This document shows positions 52,462 through 60,318 of a stretch of 64,000 bases of DNA, in pieces; within the stretch, counting starts at the first letter, position 1, and each line of letters opens with the position of its first letter. The stretch lies in assembly GCA_016219185.1 (NCBI GenBank), contig JACRBZ010000097.1, forward strand, positions 33,841 through 97,840. Direction: 5' to 3'. Position numbers and translations under genes: made by a program. This stretch comes from Deltaproteobacteria bacterium. GTDB taxonomy: Bacteria > Desulfobacterota > Desulfobacteria > Desulfobacterales > Desulfatirhabdiaceae. The notes beneath the pieces were generated by a model. It was not told where the DNA came from. It searched no databases and saw only the letters and a program-made list of their open reading frames with translations.

Positions 52462-53475
52462 TTAAACCTCGTCTTCCCAGTCTTCATCTTCTTCAAAGTC
52501 CCTGCCCATCACTTCCCGGACCTTTTCGATAATACCGTTAGTGTCCAGCTTGTAGTGCGCATAAAGGTCCTCGGGGTAGCCGACCAGCGAGAATTCATCC
52601 GGAAGCCCCAGTTTTTCAAAGGCGCACCCCTTGCCGCTGGCCGCGATAACATCTGCCACGGCAGACCCTAATCCGCCCAGAACATTATGTTCTTCAATGG
52701 TGATGATTCTTCTTGTATCAACCACCGCTTTCTTGATGGCGTCTTCGTCTATCGGTTTGACTGTGTGGATGTTCAAAACCCGGACGCTGAGGCCTTCCCC
52801 GGCCAGCACCTTTGCCGCTTCCGCGGCCTGAAGAACCGTTACACCATTACAGATGAGCGTAATATCAGTCCCGTCATGGATCGTTACCGCCTTTCCGATT
52901 TCAAACCCATAGTCTTCATTGGAATACCAGGTCGGTTCGAACCCTCTTCCGACCCGGATGTAAACCGGACCCGGATGATCCATGCATGCCCTGACCGCAT
53001 TGGCCGTTTCGATGCCGTCGGCGGGAACGATGACCGTCATATTCGGAAAAGACCGCATGATCGCAACATCTTCCTGGGCATTGTGGGTACTTCCGGCCGT
53101 ACCGAATGAAATACCGCCATGGGTTGCGATGATTTTACAGTTCAGATTCTGGTAGCAGATATCGGTTCTGACCTGCTCGCAGGCCCTCATGGAAACAAAG
53201 GCCGCCATGGTCGATACAAAAGGCGTAAAACCTGCTTTTGCAAGACCGGCGGCAATGCCGAACAGGTTCTGCTCGGCAATTCCGACATTAAAAAAACGCT
53301 CGGGAAACTTGTCGCCAAAAAGACCGATCTTTGTCGATTTGGCGAGATCAGCCGTAAGGCCGACTATTTCAGGATATTTTTCCCCCAGCTCAGTCAGGAC
53401 ATGTCCGTAGATCTCCGCCTGCGTCATTGAATTGGCATCGTACACTGTCCAGGTGGTGCCGGTGACTTCACTCAT
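52462..53475 (-). CDS. Split transketolase, C-terminal subunit
   Basis: A 337-residue protein equivalent to the pyrimidine-binding and C-terminal domains of transketolase/DXS-type enzymes. NVGIAEQNLFGIAAGLA holds the catalytic glutamate. THGGISFGTAGSTHNAQED and VIVPADGIETANAVRAC follow, with the C-terminal domain LNIHTVKPIDEDAIKK. It pairs with the N-terminal subunit encoded just upstream; both together make one thiamin-diphosphate enzyme. GAGGAGG precedes the ATG. An acidic tail (FEEDEDWEDEV) ends the protein. Confidence 0.93.
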   Translation of the reverse strand: MSEVTGTTWTVYDANSMTQAEIYGHVLTELGEKYPEIVGLTADLAKSTKIGLFGDKFPERFFNVGIAEQNLFGIAAGLAKAGFTPFVSTMAAFVSMRACEQVRTDICYQNLNCKIIATHGGISFGTAGSTHNAQEDVAIMRSFPNMTVIVPADGIETANAVRACMDHPGPVYIRVGRGFEPTWYSNEDYGFEIGKAVTIHDGTDITLICNGVTVLQAAEAAKVLAGEGLSVRVLNIHTVKPIDEDAIKKAVVDTRRIITIEEHNVLGGLGSAVADVIAASGKGCAFEKLGLPDEFSLVGYPEDLYAHYKLDTNGIIEKVREVMGRDFEEDEDWEDEV

Positions 53476-53526
53476 GGATTCCTCCTCATAAGACCCGCCA
53501 ATATGGCAGGGATCCGATTTTTTGTA

Positions 53527-54366
53527 TTATGCGGCGTACATTTTATCGATGGATTCTCGTGCCTGCTCTGCCAGCGTTGAATTCATGGAACCATAGTGCC
53601 ATTTCACGTTGTCCTCCATATAGGCGACGCCGCGGCCTTTTTTCGTATTGGCAATGATAACAACCGGTGCCTCATCCTGATTGCCTGCAAAGTCAATTGC
53701 TTCAGCCAGTTCTTTAAAGCTGTGGCCGTCAACTTCCTTAACGATAAAACCAAAGGCCTTCCACTTGTCTGCAAACGGCTCAAGCCCCATAATCTCTTCG
53801 GTGCGACCGTCTATCATCAGTTGGTTCCGGTCTACGATGGTTATCATATTGGTGACGTTAAACTGACGGGCTGCCATGGCTGCCTCCCAGACGGTCCCTT
53901 CATTGCATTCGCCGTCGCCAAGGAGGCAGTAGATTTTCCAGGATTCCTTTCTAAGTCTTGCTCCAAGTGAGAGTCCAACGGCCATCGGCAGCCCGTGCCC
54001 GAGAGATCCGGTGGAGACATCAACGCCTTTAACTTTATTTGCGTCCAGATGCATGCCAAACGGAGATTTAAACTGATTAAAAGTTTTTAGAAGATCAAAG
54101 TCGAAAAACCCTTTTCTTGCCAGAACCGACGCATAGCCGACGCCACCGTGCCCCTTGGACAGAATAAATCTGTCCCTGTCCGGTTTGTCCGGGTTTGCCG
54201 GATCAACGTTCAAATATTTATAATAAAGGATAACCAGAATCTCCACCATGCTGAGTGCCCCTCCGATATGGGCACCGCCCGCCCATACGGTAACATTTAC
54301 AATATCCTTTCGGGTGTTCTTAGCTATTTCTTCCAGTTCTTTAATTTCCTGTTCCGAAACCGCCAT
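53527..54366 (-). CDS. Split transketolase, N-terminal (ThDP-binding) subunit
   Basis: A 279-residue protein from ATG 54366 (AGGAGG upstream, MAVSEQEIKEL), not the further upstream ATG. FILSKGHGGVGYASVLARKG is the start of the transketolase pyrophosphate domain. VSTGSLGHGLPMAVGLSLGA and LGDGECNEGTVWEAAMAARQ (the ThDP motif GDG...N) complete it. With the downstream subunit it transfers two-carbon ketol groups. Split transketolases are common in archaea and anaerobes and sometimes serve special pathways rather than the pentose cycle. Confidence 0.93.
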   Translation of the reverse strand: MAVSEQEIKELEEIAKNTRKDIVNVTVWAGGAHIGGALSMVEILVILYYKYLNVDPANPDKPDRDRFILSKGHGGVGYASVLARKGFFDFDLLKTFNQFKSPFGMHLDANKVKGVDVSTGSLGHGLPMAVGLSLGARLRKESWKIYCLLGDGECNEGTVWEAAMAARQFNVTNMITIVDRNQLMIDGRTEEIMGLEPFADKWKAFGFIVKEVDGHSFKELAEAIDFAGNQDEAPVVIIANTKKGRGVAYMEDNVKWHYGSMNSTLAEQARESIDKMYAA

Positions 54367-54535
54367 CTTTTTCCTCCTGTTCATCATGATTTGCTTTTTG
54401 TATTCATTACCATATGTTTTCCACTATTACAGTGTTCGTAAAAAAACGGATGGAAATACTTCAAAGAGGAGTTTCCAACTATGCGGGAAGATTCCGACAG
54501 TTTTCTTCCATTATTGAATTTCAGACAATAAAACA

Positions 54536-54579
54536 TGAACGCATGTTTACTTAACATATGTTCAATTAACATTCGTTCA
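54536..54579. promoter_or_regulatory. Triple TetR-type operator array overlapping the transketolase operon promoter
   Basis: Three dodecamers of the form TGAACNNATGTT are present: TGAACGCATGTT (54536-54547, plus), AACATATGTTCA (54553-54564, minus copy) and AACATTCGTTCA (54568-54579, minus copy). The middle copy contains a perfect 10-bp palindrome AACATATGTT. On the minus strand a TTGACA -35 lies at 54592-54587 with a TTAATT-like -10 at 54569-54564, so the sites cover the promoter. The TetR protein of this cluster is the obvious ligand. Confidence 0.7.
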
Positions 54580-54639
54580 CAAATCATGTCAAGATTTTAT
54601 TTTTGATATGCTGTCTGCACATGGCTTTGCCCCGATTCG

Positions 54640-54912
54640 GCGCAAGCGCGGATGTCTATTTCGGGTTCTATGCACCGGATATCGATCCTTTGGAGTTGTA
54701 TCAGCTTGCAGCCGACAACGCTCTGGTGCCATTTTCTTCAGGCGTCGTTCCCTGACGGGGGTAAACGACGGGTTTGCTGGATATACAGCCTTTCAGCCCC
54801 ATACCGACCGCCTCGCTGCTTCAAGGGACTTATTATTTTTACCTCATCGTAACGCCTTCCGGTGATCTGAGCACATATTACCTCTGGGCCACCGCGATCA
54901 GCATCCCCTGAT
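54640..54912 (+). pseudogene. Remnant of an exported beta-domain protein
   Basis: Plus-strand frames give GASADVYFGFYAPDIDPLEL and LYQLAADNALVPFSSGVVP, then, after a stop and shift, TTGLLDIQPFSPIPTASLL and LQGTYYFYLIVTPSGDLSTY before a final stop at 54910. The last part resembles the C-terminal beta domain (LPAGDYEFYFGVD...) of the DUF1566 protein at 8647-11568. I interpret this as debris of a similar surface protein. The stretch 54913-55547 otherwise shows no gene I can support; a GTGGAGGAGTAAC ATG near 55160 leads only to a stop. Confidence 0.5.
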
Positions 54913-55547
54913 GGGAAGGACACGTTAAACACGGTGTGGCATGCTGTGCCGGGTGCTCGAACCCGGCAATTGCGGGAACCATCAGATACTCGGATTTGAT
55001 GAAGATTCCCGTGACCGGGCCTTTGTTCTCGCCTCCCCTGAATGTCATTGACTTACGAAACAATAATATAGAATTATCTTGATTCCTCATGGAGTTGTGC
55101 TAATATGTTATATTTATGTACCATCCATAATTTATTACTCATGTGGAGGAGTAACATGTCAGATTTATAAAAAATAATTCAAATGTTGACACGGAACCGC
55201 TTTGCAAAGGTGTGCCAATCCAATATTAAGAGAATCATCTTGTCTGAATAATTTCTTGCTTCAAGTTAAAAAAACCTCCAATAAATTCAACCGTATTCTC
55301 ATCCTGCCTTTTCATCAAATCATTTTCTTTTTAATGAACCTTCTCAAAAACCCCGATCAGGAAGAATTTGATTTTTTTTTTGAGATAATTGACCATTCAG
55401 AGTCATTTGTCCGAAAGGTCACCAAAAGCGCCTTCTGTAAAGCCTGGAAAACAACTGAATCCAAAGCCTTCACCAAACTTAATCCGGAAACGATTGAAGG
55501 ACCACGGTTTATTTCCCTGTCATACGGGAAGCCGATATGGGGGTCGC

Positions 55548-56939
55548 ATGGGCAATATCCTGATTATCGATGACAACCGGAAAATGTGCACGATGATGTC
55601 CCGCCAAATGGATTATATGGGACATCAGGTCACGGTGGCTTGCACGATTCAGGATGGGTTGAAGATATTACAGAAAAACACGTTCGATGTGCTTTTTCTG
55701 GATGTCCGTCTGCCCGATGGCAATGGCATTGATGCATTATCAAGAATTAAGGCATTCCGGGATTCTCCCGAGGTAATTGTTTTAACTGCTTTTGCAGATA
55801 TAAATGATGCGGAAACATCGATAAAAAACGGGGTATGGGATTATCTACAAAAACCCTATGTGCTGAACAACATCCAGACCATTCTGGAACGGGCTATCCA
55901 GTATCACCACCAAAAAAAGCTGAAAAAATCATTTTACTACGTTCAGCGGAACATCGTTGGCAAAAGCAGCGCGCTTCAATCCGCCATCAATGCCATGATG
56001 GCCGCGGCAAAAAGCGATGCCAATATTCTAATTTCCGGCGAGACCGGAACCGGTAAAGAGCTGTTTGCCAGAGCCATGCATGAAAACAGCAGCCGGGCTG
56101 GTCAGAATATGATCGTTGTGGATTGTTCCGTACTGCCGGAAAACCTGGTGGAAAGCATTTTGTTCGGTCATGTCAGGGGTGCGTTCACCGGTGCGAATAT
56201 ACCCCAGGAAGGCTTGATCAAGCAGGCGGATGGGGGAACTCTGTTTTTGGATGAGATTGGCGAACTGCCTTTAAAAATGCAGAAAATTTTTTTGCGGATT
56301 TTACAGGACCATCAGTTTCGCCCCATTGGCGCCAAAAAGGAAATCAAAAGCGATTTCAGACTGATCGCCGCCACAAACCGGGACTTGGACCAAATGGTAC
56401 GGGAAGGCACATTCCGGAGTGACCTGATGCATCGCATCAATGTCTTCAGAATCGAGCTTCCCCCCTTACGGAATAGGGACGACGATGTCAGTGAACTGAT
56501 CCGGTATTATATTGAAAAAATTGCCGGGCGGACCCAGCGGCCGGTAAAAAAATGCAGTCCGGAATTGATTCATGTCCTTTCAAAATACACATGGCCCGGC
56601 AATGTCCGTGAATTGATAAATGTAATGGACCGTATTTTTATCGCTGCCCAAAACGATGAGATGCTGTTGCCCATTCATTTGCCCCCGGAAATCCGGACCA
56701 GGATCATCGCCGGCGATTTAATAAGCGCCAAACCGGTTCAACCCGCTTTTTCTGCGGAATCCGGACATCTGCCACCGATACAGAAAGCCCGTAAAACCGT
56801 GCTGGAGCAGTTTGAAAAAGACTATATGACCACCCTTATCCAGATGACTCAAGGCAATATACAACAGGCGGTCGAGATTTCCGGTCTTGCCAAATCTCAG
56901 ATTTATAATATACTGAAAAAATACAATATAACAAAATAA
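55548..56939 (+). CDS. Sigma-54-dependent response regulator (NtrC family)
   Basis: A 463-residue regulator starting at ATG 55548 (MGNILIIDDNRKM; GGGGG four bases upstream is a tight ribosome site). Receiver domain: IIDDN acidic pocket, LFLDVRLPDG phospho-Asp, TAFAD and YLQKPY. AAA+ domain: ISGETGTGKELFARAMHE Walker A, VRGAFTGANIPQEG with the GAFTGA loop that contacts sigma-54, and GTLFLDEIGELPL Walker B. The C-terminal Fis-type helix-turn-helix is NIQQAVEISGLAKSQIYN. No partner histidine kinase is adjacent. Candidate targets in the window include the sigma-54-like promoter at 25494. Confidence 0.93.
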   Translation: MGNILIIDDNRKMCTMMSRQMDYMGHQVTVACTIQDGLKILQKNTFDVLFLDVRLPDGNGIDALSRIKAFRDSPEVIVLTAFADINDAETSIKNGVWDYLQKPYVLNNIQTILERAIQYHHQKKLKKSFYYVQRNIVGKSSALQSAINAMMAAAKSDANILISGETGTGKELFARAMHENSSRAGQNMIVVDCSVLPENLVESILFGHVRGAFTGANIPQEGLIKQADGGTLFLDEIGELPLKMQKIFLRILQDHQFRPIGAKKEIKSDFRLIAATNRDLDQMVREGTFRSDLMHRINVFRIELPPLRNRDDDVSELIRYYIEKIAGRTQRPVKKCSPELIHVLSKYTWPGNVRELINVMDRIFIAAQNDEMLLPIHLPPEIRTRIIAGDLISAKPVQPAFSAESGHLPPIQKARKTVLEQFEKDYMTTLIQMTQGNIQQAVEISGLAKSQIYNILKKYNITK

Positions 56940-57325
56940 ATACGTATGGCTCATGGACATGGCCGTCCGCTCCAAATAAGAGAATTCCTGGAAGCAAGAT
57001 TCCCCCTTTTTGTGCCCTGATTTCCATCCCCTCCTTTGCACCATCCTTCCATTCTCAATGGATTATTCCACTGCAACTGGAGAAATTTGCTGAATCCCCC
57101 CTGTGTCCTGCTTTAGCTGAAAAAACCTTATCTGATTGACATTTAAAGAAATCTCAACCAGATGCCGGGAATGGCACAATTCATGCTCTCCTGAAATTTT
57201 TCATGGATGGAAATCGGACCCGCCAGCGGATCACGGAAACCATCCTATCCGAACAATGTGGTTGTTGCTTGATATAATTATCGTTTAATAAAACCTGGTC
57301 GAGAAATTCCCGATGCACGCTGCAC

Positions 57326-57550
57326 AGTTATTTCGAAAAGGCCGAATGGAAGGCCTTACATATATTTATAAACGAAACCATTCCATCTTCGAATCAAGAA
57401 CCGACCCTTCAAGAAGCGATCCGCATGACGGCCTATTTTGTCGGCTTCCAGGGACAAAAAACGACCGAGAATCCGGCACCACGATCCTGTAACGTAGACT
57501 CCAGCGTCTCGAAGTATGACTGCATTCATCTGGCTCTACTCCCCACTTGA
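57326..57550 (+). pseudogene. IS4/Tn5-like transposase C-terminal remnant
   Basis: Plus-strand translation gives SYFEKAEWKALHIFINETIP, then EPTLQEAIRMTAYFVGFQGQ, matching the C-terminal end of IS4-family (IS50-like) transposases where EAIRMIAxLGGFLGRK is typical. A second frame continues ESGTTIL and RLQRLEV, the usual end, but with stops in place of tryptophan and after RLQRLEV. The rest of the element is gone. The remainder of the 56940-57637 gap shows no gene. Confidence 0.65.
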
Positions 57551-57637
57551 AATCCGGACCGTAATGATCAGGGTTAAGTGTGCAAAATTTTTCAGTTTGT
57601 AAAGGGGGGCCAGAAGAAGAAAGGATTTTCATCGACC

Positions 57638-59092
57638 ATGATCATTTCGGCTTTTAAAAACTGGAACAACCATAGTGTGACATTCATGCCGTCATGGAGG
57701 GACCGCCTGCTGGACGCCAACCGGATTTTGAATGCGCTGGCCGCAAGCACGGAAGGCGAATTCATCCAGCTCGGGGAGAAACTTCAGGAGTTTTATTTCC
57801 GGACCAGGGGATTGTCCGATCTTTCTTCAGAGGTTGCCGGATGTTTGTCCGGAGAGGAACTGAAACAGAATATGGAAGGGCTGCAAGCCGTATTCGCCCA
57901 GGTCCAGGAGCAGGATGAACTGTCCGGCAAAGGCGTGTCCGTTCTTTCCTCGCTGCTTTGCCGGTTCGAAGCCATCGCCACCCAACTCGGCCGCTTCGAT
58001 CAGACCATCCGGAATCTGCGTGTGCTGTGTAATTTCATTCGGATTGAAAGCTCTCGTCTGGGTGACCGGGATACGGGTTTTACCGCTCTGGGCGAGGATG
58101 TGAGAAAACTGGCCGGCAATGTAACGGAAAAATCAGCCGAATTGATGAATCATTCGGAGAACCTGGCGGAGATGATCCGGCAGGGACTGAAGCGGATGAC
58201 GGATTTTGAAAAAAAACAGCAGGGCCATGCGCGATTGATTCTGGATCAGGCGGTTCAAAACCTGTCCGCCATGACCCAGCGCCATCAAAGTTCATCCGAA
58301 ACGCTGGGGGAAATAGCGACCCGCTGGAAGCGCATTTCACAAAGCATCGGCGAAGTGGTGGCATCCATGCAGTTCCATGACATCACCCGCCAGCGCCTGG
58401 AACATGTTCGCGATGCGCTCGGGGATGTGGGGGAAAAACTCGGCCCCGAAGTTTCGGCCAAAGCCGATAAAAATTCTTCCGGACCCTGGCGGCTTTTCCA
58501 AAAGCGGGCCGGGAACGGCTCCGACGGCATTACCGGTCTTTCCGACGCCATTGTCCCCTGCCAGGTGCAATCCGTCCAGTTGAAGGACGCGGATACGGAC
58601 ATGCTTTCCGCCGTGGGCCGGATCATTGAAAATCTGAAACGGATCGGCTCCGAAATAACCGTCATGGCCGGAGAAATGCGATCCCTGGCCGGCGCGGGCA
58701 GCCAGAAGGAAGAATCGTTTCTGTCGGATCTGGAAAAAAAGTTCTCCTTACTGGCAGGTGCCCTTGCCAGTTATGGAGAGATCAACCGGGAGTGGTCCGC
58801 TTCCATGGAAAGGGTCACGGCCAGCGCCAGGGACATGACCCTATATATCCGCGAAATCGATAGAATCGGGATACAGATGCGGATGATCGCCCTTAATGCC
58901 GGCATTCACGCGGCCCATCTCGGCCAGGAAGGTGCGGCGTTGGGGATTCTGGCCGAATCGATCAGCCGGCTGTCGAACGAGACATCCCGGAAAATAGACG
59001 AAATATCCGGCACCCTGAGAGCCGTCATGGATGAAGCCGGTTCCTTTGCCCTGCACCGGACAAGTCCGGACGGAAGGAATCGTTCCGGTTGA
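57638..59092 (+). CDS. Cytoplasmic methyl-accepting-chemotaxis-like protein, N-terminal part (frameshifted)
   Basis: A 484-residue helical protein lacking membrane segments; start at ATG 57638 (AAAGGA upstream, spacing long). Heptad-rich segments dominate, and GIQMRMIALNAGIHAAHLGQ then LGILAESISRLSNETSRK is clearly the signalling hairpin of chemoreceptors. Its frame ends early with HRTSPDGRNRSG at 59092, while an overlapping second frame continues the same helical protein to 59546. I infer a single-base indel between about 59060 and 59090. It leads the CheA operon. Confidence 0.75.
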   Translation: MIISAFKNWNNHSVTFMPSWRDRLLDANRILNALAASTEGEFIQLGEKLQEFYFRTRGLSDLSSEVAGCLSGEELKQNMEGLQAVFAQVQEQDELSGKGVSVLSSLLCRFEAIATQLGRFDQTIRNLRVLCNFIRIESSRLGDRDTGFTALGEDVRKLAGNVTEKSAELMNHSENLAEMIRQGLKRMTDFEKKQQGHARLILDQAVQNLSAMTQRHQSSSETLGEIATRWKRISQSIGEVVASMQFHDITRQRLEHVRDALGDVGEKLGPEVSAKADKNSSGPWRLFQKRAGNGSDGITGLSDAIVPCQVQSVQLKDADTDMLSAVGRIIENLKRIGSEITVMAGEMRSLAGAGSQKEESFLSDLEKKFSLLAGALASYGEINREWSASMERVTASARDMTLYIREIDRIGIQMRMIALNAGIHAAHLGQEGAALGILAESISRLSNETSRKIDEISGTLRAVMDEAGSFALHRTSPDGRNRSG

Positions 59093-59546
59093 TGGAGCCA
59101 GCCTGGCGGGACAGGTCGGTCCGGTTCAACAAATGGGCATGTCGGCGCGGATCGAAGGAATGATCGCTCCGCTCCAGCAGATGGACCGGAATGTATCCGG
59201 CCTTCTGACCCGCATTGACCATGACGCCGGCGCCCTGACTCAGGATATTGAAACGACGATTCAGGGCATAACCGTGCATGAAAAAATCAGCGCGGAGATC
59301 CGGAAAGTCATCCTGGAGCTGGAATCCATGGTTGAAAGGATGTGCGTTCTCTATCCGGCTCTTGCCGGGGATCCCGACAGTAAAGAGATGGCGGATATGA
59401 CCGGACGCTATACCATGGAAAGGGAGCGCGAAATTCACCTGACCATTGCCGGAACCGTTGCGGTGCTTCCCGCTGCCGCTGTCCAATCGCAAGAAATCCC
59501 ACCCGATGCCGGCGAGGATTTGGGAGATAATGTGGAGTTATTTTAA
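59031..59546 (+). CDS. C-terminal continuation of the frameshifted chemoreceptor-like protein
   Basis: The 171-codon frame begins with shadow sequence but from about 59080 reads GIVPVDGASLAGQVGPVQQM and LLTRIDHDAGALTQDIETTI, helical and in keeping with the preceding gene. There is no usable ribosome site before any ATG in it. It is best read as the tail of the upstream gene after a +1/-1 indel. Whether the shift is a real mutation, a programmed event or a sequencing error cannot be decided here. Confidence 0.5.
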   Translation: MKPVPLPCTGQVRTEGIVPVDGASLAGQVGPVQQMGMSARIEGMIAPLQQMDRNVSGLLTRIDHDAGALTQDIETTIQGITVHEKISAEIRKVILELESMVERMCVLYPALAGDPDSKEMADMTGRYTMEREREIHLTIAGTVAVLPAAAVQSQEIPPDAGEDLGDNVELF

Positions 59547-59555
59547 TTTACCAGT

Positions 59556-59583
59556 CTATAGCCCATTGCCTATAACCCATTGC
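59556..59583. repeat. Heptamer-type tandem repeat
   Basis: CTATAGCCCATTGC (59556-59569) is followed directly by CTATAACCCATTGC (59570-59583), i.e. alternating CTATARC and CCATTGC heptamers. Such heptamer repeats occur between genes in several bacterial lineages. It lies between the chemoreceptor-like gene and the STAS gene. Confidence 0.6.
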
Positions 59584-59602
59584 TTTTTATAGAGGTATGA
59601 AA

Positions 59603-59956
59603 ATGAAACCCTTTGAAATCGTAGCATCACCGGATCAAACCCAACTGCGGGTCAGTGGAGATATCTCCATTCAGAACGCTCAGGAATGCCTGGAGGCTCT
59701 GCGGGATTTTCAGGGCAGCGGAAATCGTCTGGTTCTGGACCTGGGCGGCGTTACCGGCGCGGATGTATCCTTTTTGCAGATGATCTGCTCGCTTCACCGC
59801 ACCTGCCTGAGAGCAGGCCAGAACCTGACGCTGAAGACGAAAAACATGCCCGAAGAATTCAAGGCGATTCTGGAAATGGCCGGTTACCGGAGGCCGAAGG
59901 CCTGTACTCTTGGCGGGGACAACCCCTGTCTGTGGTCATGGAGGGATGAGAAATGA
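59603..59956 (+). CDS. STAS domain protein (anti-sigma-factor-antagonist-like)
   Basis: A 117-residue protein from ATG 59603, seven bases after GAGG; the closer ATG 59597 is too near. LRVSGDISIQNAQECLEALR, LVLDLGGVTGADVSFLQMIC give the STAS fold. The usual phosphorylatable Ser follows D at TGADVS. STAS proteins in chemosensory operons act as phospho-switches. It overlaps the CheY gene (ATGA). It could be a distant substrate for the SpoIIE-type phosphatase at 11.6 kb. Confidence 0.88.
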   Translation: MKPFEIVASPDQTQLRVSGDISIQNAQECLEALRDFQGSGNRLVLDLGGVTGADVSFLQMICSLHRTCLRAGQNLTLKTKNMPEEFKAILEMAGYRRPKACTLGGDNPCLWSWRDEK

Positions 59957-60318
59957 GCAAAGTGATCTTAACCGTTGACGATTCCGCCAGTGTTCGACAG
60001 ATGGTCGGTTTCACCCTGCGGGATGCGGGATATGAAGTCATCGAAGCCGTGGATGGACAAGATGCGCTGGCTAAAGTCGATAACCAGGAGCTGAACATGG
60101 TCATTACGGACCTGAACATGCCGAACCTGGACGGCATCGGCCTGATCCGGGCCCTGCGGGCGCTTGCGTCCTGTAAATTCATTCCCATCATCATGCTGAC
60201 AACAGAATCCCAGTCGGAAAAAAAGCTGGAAGGAAAAGCCGCGGGCGCCACGGGCTGGATCGTCAAACCCTTTAAACCCGAACAACTTATTGCGGTTGTA
60301 AAGAAGGTGCTGGGATGA
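59953..60318 (+). CDS. CheY-like single-domain response regulator
   Basis: A 121-residue receiver domain: VDDSASVRQMVGFTL (acidic pair), VITDLNMPNLDG with the phospho-acceptor aspartate, MLTTESQSEKK and GWIVKPFKPEQL with the conserved lysine. It is overlapped by the STAS gene upstream and the CheA gene downstream (ATGATGG), so the three are coupled. It is the probable phospho-output of the CheA encoded next. Confidence 0.95.
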   Translation: MSKVILTVDDSASVRQMVGFTLRDAGYEVIEAVDGQDALAKVDNQELNMVITDLNMPNLDGIGLIRALRALASCKFIPIIMLTTESQSEKKLEGKAAGATGWIVKPFKPEQLIAVVKKVLG

